Shown: positions 10,901 through 18,241 of the stretch, piece by piece
Numbering within the stretch: the first letter of the stretch is position 1
Layout of the letters: each line of letters opens with the position of its first letter
From: Herpomyces periplanetae
Taxonomy: Eukaryota > Ascomycota > Laboulbeniomycetes > Herpomycetales > Herpomycetaceae
Direction of reading: 5' to 3'
DNA: 22,933 nucleotides
NCBI GenBank assembly: GCA_009733715.1
Contig: WMKJ01000155.1
Location: 1-22,933, forward strand
The notes under the pieces: model-generated
What the model saw: only the letters and a program-made list of their open reading frames with translations
What the model was told of the DNA's origin: nothing
The model's database searches: none
Made by a program: the position numbers and the translations under genes

Positions 10901-11492
10901 GTTTCGTGCTCGAGCTACGACGTTTGCCTGCCTTACCTCAAACGCTTTATTACTCGCTTGGCAAATGATGGACTTTCGCAGAAGTTTCTTCCGTATGCAT
11001 CCTCATTCGGGTAAATCCCAAGCATTCCAATGGATTCGTGACATATGGTCTAACCAATTTCTCTTTTGGTCAATTGTGTTTGGGTTCGTTACCCTTGTAC
11101 CCGTTATATACATTCCGGTTTTAAATACTGTTGTCTTCAAACATGCACCACTTACCTGGGAATGGGCGGTAGTTTTTATTGAAACTGGTGCATTCATGCT
11201 GGGTGTAGAGATTTGGCTATTTTTTAAGCGTGTGTACCTGCGACACCGTCGTCGTCATAATGTTGTTCCCAGTCTAAAGGAGGGGGCTAATACAACCGAA
11301 ACTTCTGCAAAAACTCCACTTCATCAAGCTATCCACGATCCAACTGTCGATCATGAAACTGATCACGATATTGAGGCATCTGGACATCCTACTTCATTCG
11401 CTGCCTGGCATGCACATCAATCAAAAGTATATGGTATACCACCTGGGTCCATTCCATCAGATGCTTGTCCACCCCCTTCGGCATTCAAGTAG
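7902..11492 (+). CDS. ENA: P-type IID (ENA) Na+/K+-exporting ATPase
   Basis: A 1196-residue intronless frame covering the full ENA length. ENA pumps export Na+ (and in some fungi K+) across the plasma membrane at the cost of ATP and are central to salt and alkaline-pH tolerance. Landmarks: cation-ATPase N-terminal domain (about 30-85); actuator loop with TGES at 195-198; M4 motif MLPASL around Pro347, where Ca2+ pumps have PEGLP and fungal ENA pumps have IPASL or a close variant; phosphorylation motif DKTGTLTQGK with Asp390; nucleotide-binding KGA at Lys584; TGDHPGTA at about 728; hinge TGDGVND at 810-816; then M5-M10 including SPVEALWIIMVTSGMPDMGLGFE, typical of subgroup IID. The C-terminal tail (about 1115-1196) is hydrophilic and His-rich. 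All catalytic residues are present, so the pump looks functional. The ATG at 7902 gives the usual short polar N-terminus. Regulation by calcineurin or pH is known in yeasts but not shown here. Confidence 0.96.
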   Translation: MKAAKSKQEQQRLLGQHVSGQSNGQTPLSLPAHSLTYTQVANQLKGNIRDGLTRAEAEQRLALYGSNELASAGSVQPAKIMVRQVANAMTIVLILSMVVSFAIRSYIEAVVIGAVILLNIVIGFIQEYKAAKTMDSLRSLSSPTALTVRNGAASTIATVTVVPGDLIELKTGDTIPADIRLIQAVNFETDEALLTGESLPVRKDAEVVLDTDLGPGDRINVAYSSSTVTKGRAIGIVFATGMFTEIGSIASALNKKPSKRRPVKKRPDGTAPAHRYVQAYALTFSDALGRFLGVNVGTPLQMKLSRLAILLFGLALLCALIVMAANKFVNRREVIIYAVATGVSMLPASLVVLLTITMAAGTKCMVARNVIVRNLRSLEALGAVTDICSDKTGTLTQGKMVAKKVWIPGSGTYSVGTTNEPFNPTDGELSFNDKSPDNIHFTGLDEKSDGAIKGSKDQLLKDNLPLEAFLNVASLANLSHVHKNEQGNWVARGDPTEIAMLVFASRFGLNRADLLCDDAADNPDGDDQVKPTRNSQGNGCDTTYNPLVKRDWRVIAEFPFDSSIKKMSVLCEVVSTGKRYLFSKGAVERIIEASVEIVCGTAPGRRSSNGGNISAASDNRNVDEFTHMKTERITQEHRSEILRNMDALSNLGLRVLALAYRRWGDTDGDAGCDVEEKIAQNIADTDRSDVERDLTFLGLIAIYDPPRSESAPSVAQCHRAGISVHMLTGDHPGTAVAIAKDVGILPAYLNKLDRRIREYLIMTAAQFDKLSDEEIDQLPSLPLVVARCAPSTKVRIIEALHRRKKFCAMTGDGVNDSPSLKRSDVGIAMGMTGSDVAKDASDIVLTDDNFASITNAVEEGRRMFDNIKRFVLHLLAENIAQACVLIVGLAFKDSRGFSVFPISPVEALWIIMVTSGMPDMGLGFEHAVPEIMSRPPHDLRRGIFTIEVMIDMLIYGLWISALCLGSFVIVAYGFGNGDLGYDCNTNYRDPATRVAVCDLAFRARATTFACLTSNALLLAWQMMDFRRSFFRMHPHSGKSQAFQWIRDIWSNQFLFWSIVFGFVTLVPVIYIPVLNTVVFKHAPLTWEWAVVFIETGAFMLGVEIWLFFKRVYLRHRRRHNVVPSLKEGANTTETSAKTPLHQAIHDPTVDHETDHDIEASGHPTSFAAWHAHQSKVYGIPPGSIPSDACPPPSAFK

Positions 11493-12062
11493 AATATTGT
11501 CAATTTGAGAATTTTTCGAATGCGTTTGCATTCGCCATTACGGCCACAATGGTACAGGTATTGACACTGGCATCGGCACCCATATCCCCCCATCCGTGGC
11601 TTGTGTCCATGTCCGTGTCGGCGTCTGCGTCTGCGCTCGCGCTCGCATTTGCGTCCACGTCTATGTCCGTTCCAGTGCCTGTTCCCATGCCCACGCCCAT
11701 GTCCGTGCCTGTGCCTGCGCATGTACCCGTTTTGAACCAATCGCCTCTCCTTGCCCCAACATCTCGTTCTAATTATCTAGAATTTCCTAATCCGGTAATT
11801 CCCTACGTCTCACACGTGACGGTGTAGACGTTTTGCCCGCAATTTGTCTCAATATGAGAGTGTTAAAAGCACGTTAACGATTTCAATGTTTCATCTAATC
11901 TGTCCCAATCTACAAAGCCTAATCCAACAATTTCGTAATCTTGAACTAGCTAAATTACATTTTAGATAGCAAATCAATCAAATAGCGTTTTATCAAATTC
12001 ATTCGTACTTCATTAGTATGCGCGCACTCTCACTTTTGTAGTCTTTTATCATAAAGTGGTGG
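11493..12062. other. Convergent intergenic region between ENA and RFX
   Basis: The two genes face each other tail to tail across 570 bases. The gap contains the hexanucleotide ladder at 11603-11730 and AT-rich sequence toward the RFX stop, presumably the two 3' UTRs. The 120-codon + strand frame crossing it is repeat translation (Ser/Ala, Val/Pro alternation) and is not called. Confidence 0.6.
11603..11730. repeat. Degenerate hexanucleotide tandem repeat (about 21 units)
   Basis: Read in sixes from 11603 the sequence is a ladder of related hexamers (GTGTCC, ATGTCC, GCGTCT, GCGCTC, GTGCCT, ATGCCC and so on), about 21 units with phase kept throughout. Units vary at most positions, which suggests an old array drifting in place. 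The period is a multiple of three, so all frames stay open and give dipeptide-like translations on both strands. Confidence 0.8.
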
Positions 12063-14954
12063 TCAGAATATCCCACTTTCTTCAACAATTTGCACTTCTG
12101 CAACATTGTCATCACCTCTTTTAGGCCCCATCATCTTATCCACATCAAGGTCCATTCCAATAGCGCCAATATTAATGTCACAATCAAACATGAGTTGAAC
12201 TGAATTCATCGAAGAAACTGATGATACTGATGACTTGAACAAAGACGGACAGTCCTCTTCAGCTTCGCTGATAGCATCACCTTCGGTCCGTCCGGTTTCT
12301 CTATCATCGTCCTTAGCCATAACCACTGCCTTTGTTGTCGATGTATCTTGTGTCTCTGTATTCGCTGGATCTCGAGATGTCCCACCATTTTTCACATTTT
12401 CTTTTCCTCCTTCCAATTGACTAACATCATTCGACTTAACTCGATCGTTTCCCCGGCCCAAAAAGCCTCCCAAACATGCTAACCATAAACTCATTTCATC
12501 TACAAAAACTTTTGTAACCCACCAACAATTAAAACTAGCGGCCTGTTCCATCGTTAAATCCCGCAAAACTGCTGTCATTATCGTCGATATACACTGTAGC
12601 AAGGTTCGCGCCGACCGACCGGGAAACCGTTTGGGTAGATTTGTTAAAAATCCAGCTATCCTATCCACGCACGTTTCTGATTCTCCACTTCCTACGTCAC
12701 CTTCTGGTGGCGTCAGCATCAATTGAACATCCCTCGTTAATATCTCAAAAACTTCCTCATATCCACACAGCGGTAATTCCGTTTCAATTATCCGCTTAGC
12801 GTTTACACAACGTCGCCAATCCGTCCACATTTGCTCACGTAGCGCACTTGTCATTAACAAGGCTGCCGCTGCATGAGCTGCATTATTTACGCGTAGCATC
12901 CTCTGTAATAAACTGGCAAACAATACAGCGGGCTCCATCTTAGCTTCGACTAAATGCTTTGGCTGCCCCGTAAAAGTTTTAGCTATAAACCCTTCCAAGG
13001 ATTTGGCAACTTTTTCCAAGAATCGTAATACCACCAAGGGTGCCACTTGTAATGTTAAACGACTCACAAATCGAAGCATTTTTTGGTACATTAACCAATC
13101 GCATTCTCTTACCCAGGGAGCTATTGCTGAATGCCCTAGTAATTTCTGAACAGGCGCCGTTAAAGTCCCAGGAAACGCTGTGTATAGGCGAAAAAACTGC
13201 TTCTCCTTGCAATAACGTACACAATCGACCAGTGATGTGCAGTGTGTTCGATACAATGCGCTCAGCGCATCAGCTGCATCAAAATCCGTCTTCGGCGGTA
13301 CATAGGTAAATATATCCGGTAGACGTATGCATTCATCTCCCTCAATGCATTCCCCGTTGAGAACATCAGTCGAAGGAAATTGTAAAATTTGAGCGTGAAA
13401 CGTACTGAACCCTCCTCCACCATCGGCATCCTTGGATGTAAATATTCTTGCTTCACTTGGCTCAGAGCACCCACTACTTTCGGTTTCTCCTGCAGCCGCA
13501 ATTTCACCAACTGACGGGGCTACCATGCTCGTTATACAACTGGTCGTATGTCCAGGATTTTCTTCACTGTTGCCAGAAGTTGTACTGCCACTATTGCTAA
13601 CGCTTGTACTTAACCGGTCCTGAGATCGCTGTGCTGCACTATTACTGGATACACGACGGCCATTCGAATCGGGGAAATCATCCCTAAGAGCTAAATCAAC
13701 GTAATGGTATTTCGATTCACCACGTACACCAAGTCTTCTTGTTTGGATACCAGGAAAAATAACACGAACAAGCTTGCCAAATGATGCAGGGTTTAGAGGT
13801 GCTACGTGCTCCGTGCCACATCGATCAGCGTAAAATGTGTAAACACGACCACGGGGTGTTGACCTCCGAGTGCTGATGCATGCTTCTTTAAGCCAAAGCA
13901 TCGCGAACAGCTGCTTTGTTTTCTCAGCGCGTGGTGTACGCTCTGCGTCTCGCACCTCCTTTGCAACTTCGTTTAATGGCCGACCTTCGTTGGCCGTTAA
14001 AAGTAAGCGCAGTTCACGATCATTCATTGACCGAAAACCGTTGCCCTTGCGCTTAACCAGCTCATCAGTCTGGGCTATTGGTAGCCTCGGAGTTCCATTT
14101 GTTCCTCCCACCCCACCGAAGTCCGGCAATTCGCAACCAGGTGGCATTCCAGGCCCAGGCGTTGAAGTTTGTTGTTGTGGTTGTTGTTGCTGTTGCTGTA
14201 TTGCATTATTTCCAAAACTTACGGCGCACGCTGCTACTATCCGATCATAAGAAACTGAAGGACGGGGGGAATCGAGGTAGTTAACAGTAACGTGGGGTGA
14301 ATTTTGGTGATGTTGCTGCTGTTGCTGCTGTACAGTCGTCGTAGACGTAGGGTTCGCAGCAAGTATTCGTCCAAACTTCCCCGCAAAATCACCAGCCATA
14401 ATTGAAGACCCCGAAACACCTTCTAGTATTGGAGTATTTTCATGTTGTTGATGAATCGGTATGTTAACCCCATGGGATGCTGAAGTCGCTACCGATAACG
14501 GACCAGATACTCTCCCGTGGGATAAACTGGGGTACTTGCCGGTAACACTATTACTCGCGTAATCGTAGGCTAAGCCAGTTATCTTGGGAGATGAACCAGC
14601 TGATGATGATGAGGGATTCGATGCACCCAACGCAGTGGTAGCAAACATATGTGAATTCATATTAGTGTATGCATTCATAGTAACGGGTAGTGCACTGAAT
14701 CCACCTGATGCCGGTAAACCGGCTAGTGTCGTCGCTCCCGATGTAGTTATGACTTGTTGTTGTTGTTCTTGTTCTCGTCGTGATTGCTGCTGTGATGAGG
14801 TACTTCTCGCCTGAAATAGATCGAAGAATGGTTGTCGTTGAAATGAAAATGGTGTAGTAGTAGACGTTCTATCCGACGAATCAACGTACAGCATATGCTC
14901 ATCCATTTGGTATGGTCTTGGTGCCGCCATAGTGAAGAGCGCGTATCTGTCCAC
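12063..14954 (-). CDS. RFX1-like: RFX-family winged-helix transcription factor
   Basis: A 963-residue frame without introns. RFX proteins bind X-box DNA as dimers; fungal members (such as yeast Crt1/Rfx1) mostly repress DNA-damage, cell-cycle or morphogenesis genes in the nucleus. The DNA-binding domain spans about 349-423: AMLWLKEACIS, then STPRGRVYTFYADRCG, NPASFGKLVRVIFPGIQTRR and LGVRGESKYHYVDLAL. The core residues FGKL-R--FP----RRLG-RG-SKYHY that shape the winged-helix fold are intact. The N-terminal 340 residues are Ser/Thr/Gln-rich with several poly-Gln tracts. From about 545 to 760 lies an alpha-helical region (DIFTYVPPKTDFDAADALSA onward) matching the position of the RFX extended/dimerisation domains. 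The tail is acidic and Ser-rich. A second Met (residue 9) is an alternative start. It converges on ENA and diverges from YOP1 across a long spacer. Targets cannot be read from the window. Confidence 0.93.
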   Translation of the reverse strand: MDRYALFTMAAPRPYQMDEHMLYVDSSDRTSTTTPFSFQRQPFFDLFQARSTSSQQQSRREQEQQQQVITTSGATTLAGLPASGGFSALPVTMNAYTNMNSHMFATTALGASNPSSSSAGSSPKITGLAYDYASNSVTGKYPSLSHGRVSGPLSVATSASHGVNIPIHQQHENTPILEGVSGSSIMAGDFAGKFGRILAANPTSTTTVQQQQQQHHQNSPHVTVNYLDSPRPSVSYDRIVAACAVSFGNNAIQQQQQQPQQQTSTPGPGMPPGCELPDFGGVGGTNGTPRLPIAQTDELVKRKGNGFRSMNDRELRLLLTANEGRPLNEVAKEVRDAERTPRAEKTKQLFAMLWLKEACISTRRSTPRGRVYTFYADRCGTEHVAPLNPASFGKLVRVIFPGIQTRRLGVRGESKYHYVDLALRDDFPDSNGRRVSSNSAAQRSQDRLSTSVSNSGSTTSGNSEENPGHTTSCITSMVAPSVGEIAAAGETESSGCSEPSEARIFTSKDADGGGGFSTFHAQILQFPSTDVLNGECIEGDECIRLPDIFTYVPPKTDFDAADALSALYRTHCTSLVDCVRYCKEKQFFRLYTAFPGTLTAPVQKLLGHSAIAPWVRECDWLMYQKMLRFVSRLTLQVAPLVVLRFLEKVAKSLEGFIAKTFTGQPKHLVEAKMEPAVLFASLLQRMLRVNNAAHAAAALLMTSALREQMWTDWRRCVNAKRIIETELPLCGYEEVFEILTRDVQLMLTPPEGDVGSGESETCVDRIAGFLTNLPKRFPGRSARTLLQCISTIMTAVLRDLTMEQAASFNCWWVTKVFVDEMSLWLACLGGFLGRGNDRVKSNDVSQLEGGKENVKNGGTSRDPANTETQDTSTTKAVVMAKDDDRETGRTEGDAISEAEEDCPSLFKSSVSSVSSMNSVQLMFDCDINIGAIGMDLDVDKMMGPKRGDDNVAEVQIVEESGIF
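14168..14200 (-). repeat. CAA/CAG tract encoding poly-Gln in RFX
   Basis: Mixed CAA and CAG codons on the - strand encode a run of six Gln, a Pro, then three Gln. Two further tracts in the same gene lie at about 14311-14331 (six or seven Gln) and 14753-14800 (two Gln clusters split by SRRE). Mixed codons suggest selection at the protein level or old expansion. Poly-Gln stretches in transcription factors are commonly length-variable. Confidence 0.8.
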
Positions 14955-15429
14955 CCCGCCTTAGTTTAGATTAAAGCCGCACCTCCAAAAAATTTCCCCG
15001 CTCGATTGACAAGATCGTTGTCAACGTTAGAATGTTGAATATAGATAAATAGGTACACACGCATACAAGTGTCCTGCTTAAACCAAAAAAATGCTGATAG
15101 AGAGGATGATGATAAATGTTACCGCGACGATAAATTCGTATACTCAATTCAATGCAAAATGTTCCCGCAACTGGGCTGCGAACTCTGCGAGGTACTAATG
15201 TTTAAACTAGATAGGACAAAGCCAAAAAACATATGTGAACTGTGACATGAACTAAGTGAATTGCAGTCTCGATAACCCATCGGCGGCCGTAGTCTTTTGT
15301 TTACGGTGGCAAAAATATTTTATATATTTTTAGTAAGAAAGTAAACTTATTCCTCTAAGCCGTGTAAACAACCAGCCCTTTACCAAAATCAATAGGGCTT
15401 ACTAATCGGTATATGGACGAAGGATTTTT

Positions 15430-15471
15430 GAGCCGTTCAAGATTCTCAAGGAGAGTTTATATGAACGGCTC
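15430..15471. other. Perfect 10-bp inverted repeat (stem-loop)
   Basis: GAGCCGTTCA at 15430-15439 is exactly matched by its reverse complement at 15462-15471, with 22 bases between. Inside the loop TCTC and GAGA can form a second short stem around AAG. It could be a structured RNA element, a dimer-binding DNA site or chance. It lies about 475 bases upstream of the RFX start. Confidence 0.5.
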
Positions 15472-15789
15472 GGGCAGGAACCTTACGTTTGCTCAGGTTA
15501 ATTAAAAGTTAGTGTTTCATAATCTGATTCCTTAAAGTTTACTATGACATTGTAAAATTTATATTTTGCGAGTATACTTCCCAATAAGTGCACCCACTTG
15601 ATGATCCCCCACACGCATCGTAATTGTATTTACACATTTCATCCTTCGATGACCGAGATGGAATTATCTCGGGATTTACGTTTGCCAGAGTGTAAACGGA
15701 ATTCATTACACCCGAAATTGTACTTTTTTGGAGCAATCAATGTTCATTAAACGCGACAACCCAATATCAACCCATTACATATATCTCAG

Positions 15790-15802
15790 GTTACCAGGTA
15801 AG
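15790..15802. promoter_or_regulatory. X-box-like site (candidate RFX binding site)
   Basis: GTTACC-A-GGTAAG matches the RFX X-box consensus GTNRCC(0-3 N)RGYAAC at 11 of 12 defined positions; the final C is G. It is 836 bases upstream of the RFX start codon and 2.4 kb upstream of YOP1. Yeast RFX1/CRT1 is known to repress its own promoter through X-boxes, so autoregulation is an attractive but unproven reading. Other GTTACC half-sites nearby (about 15118, 15872, 16370) lack a good second half. Confidence 0.3.
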
Positions 15803-17344
15803 GTAGACTATCACTTTAAACCGTGTTCACAATATTGAATTTTGAATAGAATGAAGCTTGTTATCACACAAGTTACCATGAAGATTCCTAATTTTTCACA
15901 CTCATTCTTTTCTTCAAACTTCTCTTTCCCCAGGCATTTACCAACCATTCGTCAAATCAATCGATTAAAACACTCTTCTTAAACCGACAAAACCGTTAAA
16001 ATGTCGATCCAAACCCTTTGTTTACTCCTGTTCCTTCCCGCTCCCATGACAACCAGCCTTACAATCTCCGTTGTCCCGTCAACCCATAACACGTGATACC
16101 GAGCGTTGACCTCGACTCCACAAGCTTTGCTCTGGACGGCTTAAGAATGGGAATTTTGGGGGAATTGTCTAGCGCATGTCTATTTTTATGATTATCGACA
16201 GTTTAACTTTAAAAGGGTCATCTTCTACTTTAAAAGATTCATATTCATTTTAAAGTGGTGAGGTAGAGTTCAATTACTACATGTTAACTAAGTCGGGTTA
16301 TATTTATGCTCGGGTTCAAGGGTCAGTCTGTTATAGGAGAGAATACTTAGGGAAATTTTTAATTTTTGTTACCATGTTCCCAGGCGGCCATTCGTTGTGA
16401 TTATTCGCTCTGAGATATTGTTGCGCTCCACTGCTCCTCTCACGAATTATATTGAAAAGTGGTGTTATCATGTGTATGGTGCGGTTTCCCCGAGTTTCAC
16501 CAGTGCGGGCTGCGCTATCTTAGTGAAGAGGGCAATATTCTAGGCTGTTTGGGTATGTTAACCTTTTCAAAGTTTAATTTTATCGTGTGCGGAAGTTCGA
16601 CGTGCATTAATACCCGATTAAGCTTAGTGTGTATACCTTAACATTAACGAATTACACCACAGTTGTTTTAGACGAATATCAGGGCTTGCGTTTCATTTTA
16701 CTAAACTTTGCAAAGAGTACCCACCTTCACGACATACTAACATCTCTTTAGACTGTACCCATGCAAAACAAGTATGCCGGGCCCCGTTTATCCGTTACTG
16801 AAGACAGACTGGTCCGCTTTGCGGTGCTTTATAATACTATCACTTCATATCCTCAACATATAATAGATCCCCTACAAATCGGCATGGTAGACTGATTTTA
16901 GTGTGGCCCGTTTGGTTGATGATCAATGGCTAATTTTTTGGATGAGCCAATTAATTTTAAAAAATACAAACGACGAAACTTATTGCGACATTTGAGCAAT
17001 GATTCTCTTCACACTATTAAGCTGAACCCTGTCGCAGAAGCCATTGGCTGCATTATCATTAAACTTGCGTACAGTGTGATGACTAGAAAAGCCAGTGATT
17101 ATTTCGCTTTAACGAAAAATAAGGTTTGGTGTAAAGTCCAATGAAATGATTACTTAGGCTAGTAGCGAAAGGGAAGATAGTTAGCAGAATCTGGGGCGAA
17201 AGGGGAACTTGACGTTGACGGATTGTAAGGGGATGAAAGTGGCAATAGGAGATATGAGAATTATAATAACTGCGAATGCTCGTAAAATCCAATTGAATAA
17301 GTGGAAGTAAAGAAGGAAGAGAAGGTGAGCATTGAGATATCCTT

Positions 17345-17460
17345 CAGCGGCCCAAACCGCTGTCCGAACGCAATCGGACCCGAAGTCACACCCACTCGGC
17401 CCCCAGACTCGGCATCCCGATGCGGCTTACGTAACCAGAAAGTCTTGGCGTCCAAACCGC
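17345..17460. other. GC-rich island with tandem stem-loops
   Basis: This block is clearly richer in G and C than its flanks. Two perfect hairpins abut: CAGCGG-CCCAAA-CCGCTG (17345-17362) and TCCGA-ACGCAA-TCGGA (17363-17378). A third, larger fold pairs CCAGACT (17403-17409) with AGTCTTGG (17441-17448), with one bulge, enclosing a GCAT/ATGC hairpin. The ten-base word CCAAACCGCT occurs near both ends. It could be a small structured RNA, a fragment of a dispersed element, or part of an unrecognised exon, since both strands carry an open frame through it (64 codons on -, 109 on +). I cannot name a family. Confidence 0.35.
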
Positions 17461-17619
17461 TAGAATTTCGACATTTTCGGGAAAAAAATCAAATTCGACT
17501 TTTTCAAAATGATCATCTGTGTTACAAGATTCTGTTACCGCTACTAGTTTTTTTTAAGTTAAAATCTAAACGCGTAATTCGAGGAGAATATTTACCCTGC
17601 CCTCTCGAGAATTCACTCT

Positions 17620-18241
17620 TCATCTTCTAAATTCGTATCCTCCTTCACTCTACTTTCACCGTTGTGCGTCCTTACTATATCATAATTTCAATATTTTCAG
17701 CTGAATTATTTCAGTATTTTACCGCTATTCCTCCCATTCTCGTTAATAATTTCCTTCTAGTGGTAAGTCTTCATCTTATTCCCTTCTAATACTTTCCTTT
17801 TACTCGATTCATTCCATCTTTTTTATAGAATCCTGACGTATGTTCATTACTCATTTTTTTCCCCATTTTTTCTCTACCCATGCTTCTTTACATTTCAATA
17901 CCCGTGTATATCTTCCCATCGCTACATACTCTCTTCTTCTAACAATCTTCTCTTCCCTGAATCTCTCTTGTCTGCCCTGACTACTTTCCTTTCGCGTTTA
18001 TTAATTCCCAAAATCCTCATCTCCTTAACGCTATCCTTCATTTCCTCAAACCTATTTCCCTCATTTAAACCCATCTTCCTCTTCCCTACCTTAACACGTC
18101 TTTTTAACAATTTCACACCACTACTATTTAATCACTAACCACTCAGGCTTAGCATTTCCCTTTCCCAATTACTGCCACACATAATCTTTCACCCAGCTTA
18201 CCCTAAATACTCTATAACATCCGTTTAAACTTCACGTAGTC
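17620..18241 (+). promoter_or_regulatory. Pyrimidine-rich leader/promoter of YOP1
   Basis: About 600 bases of the + strand immediately before the YOP1 start are dominated by C and T, with TTCC, CTTC and CCC words, like the longer block upstream of SMI1. This matches the coding-strand CT bias of many fungal promoters and 5' UTRs. An intron in the 5' UTR cannot be excluded. No clear TATA box is called. Confidence 0.5.

Larger units (their letters stand above)
14955..17340. other. Divergent spacer upstream of RFX, no gene called
   Basis: No frame here exceeds about 75 codons with credible content. The 64-codon - strand frame at 15542-15736 has a Cys-containing stretch but no recognised motif, signal or splice partners. 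The region presumably holds the RFX promoter, and two local features (hairpin, X-box-like site) are listed separately. Short repeats of the type CTTTAAAAG occur around 16200-16250. Confidence 0.5.

Noticed and set aside
11465-11827. 120-codon + strand frame rich in Ser/Ala and Val/Pro, and its antisense Asp/Ala frame
   Set aside because: Product of the hexanucleotide ladder whose period is a multiple of three; its ATG lies inside the ENA coding region.
15542-15736. 64-codon - strand frame with three Cys (CKYNYDACGGSSSGC)
   Set aside because: Looks mildly protein-like, but I find no signal peptide, family motif or plausible neighbouring exon; left uncalled.
16300-16340. GGTTCAAGG word resembling a tRNA T-loop/B box
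   Set aside because: The flanking bases do not form the T stem and no acceptor or anticodon arm can be drawn; no tRNA found elsewhere either.
17261-17630. Frames on both strands through the GC-rich island (64 and 109 codons)
   Set aside because: Neither shows a recognisable domain; the hairpins and composition explain the open frames as well as coding would.
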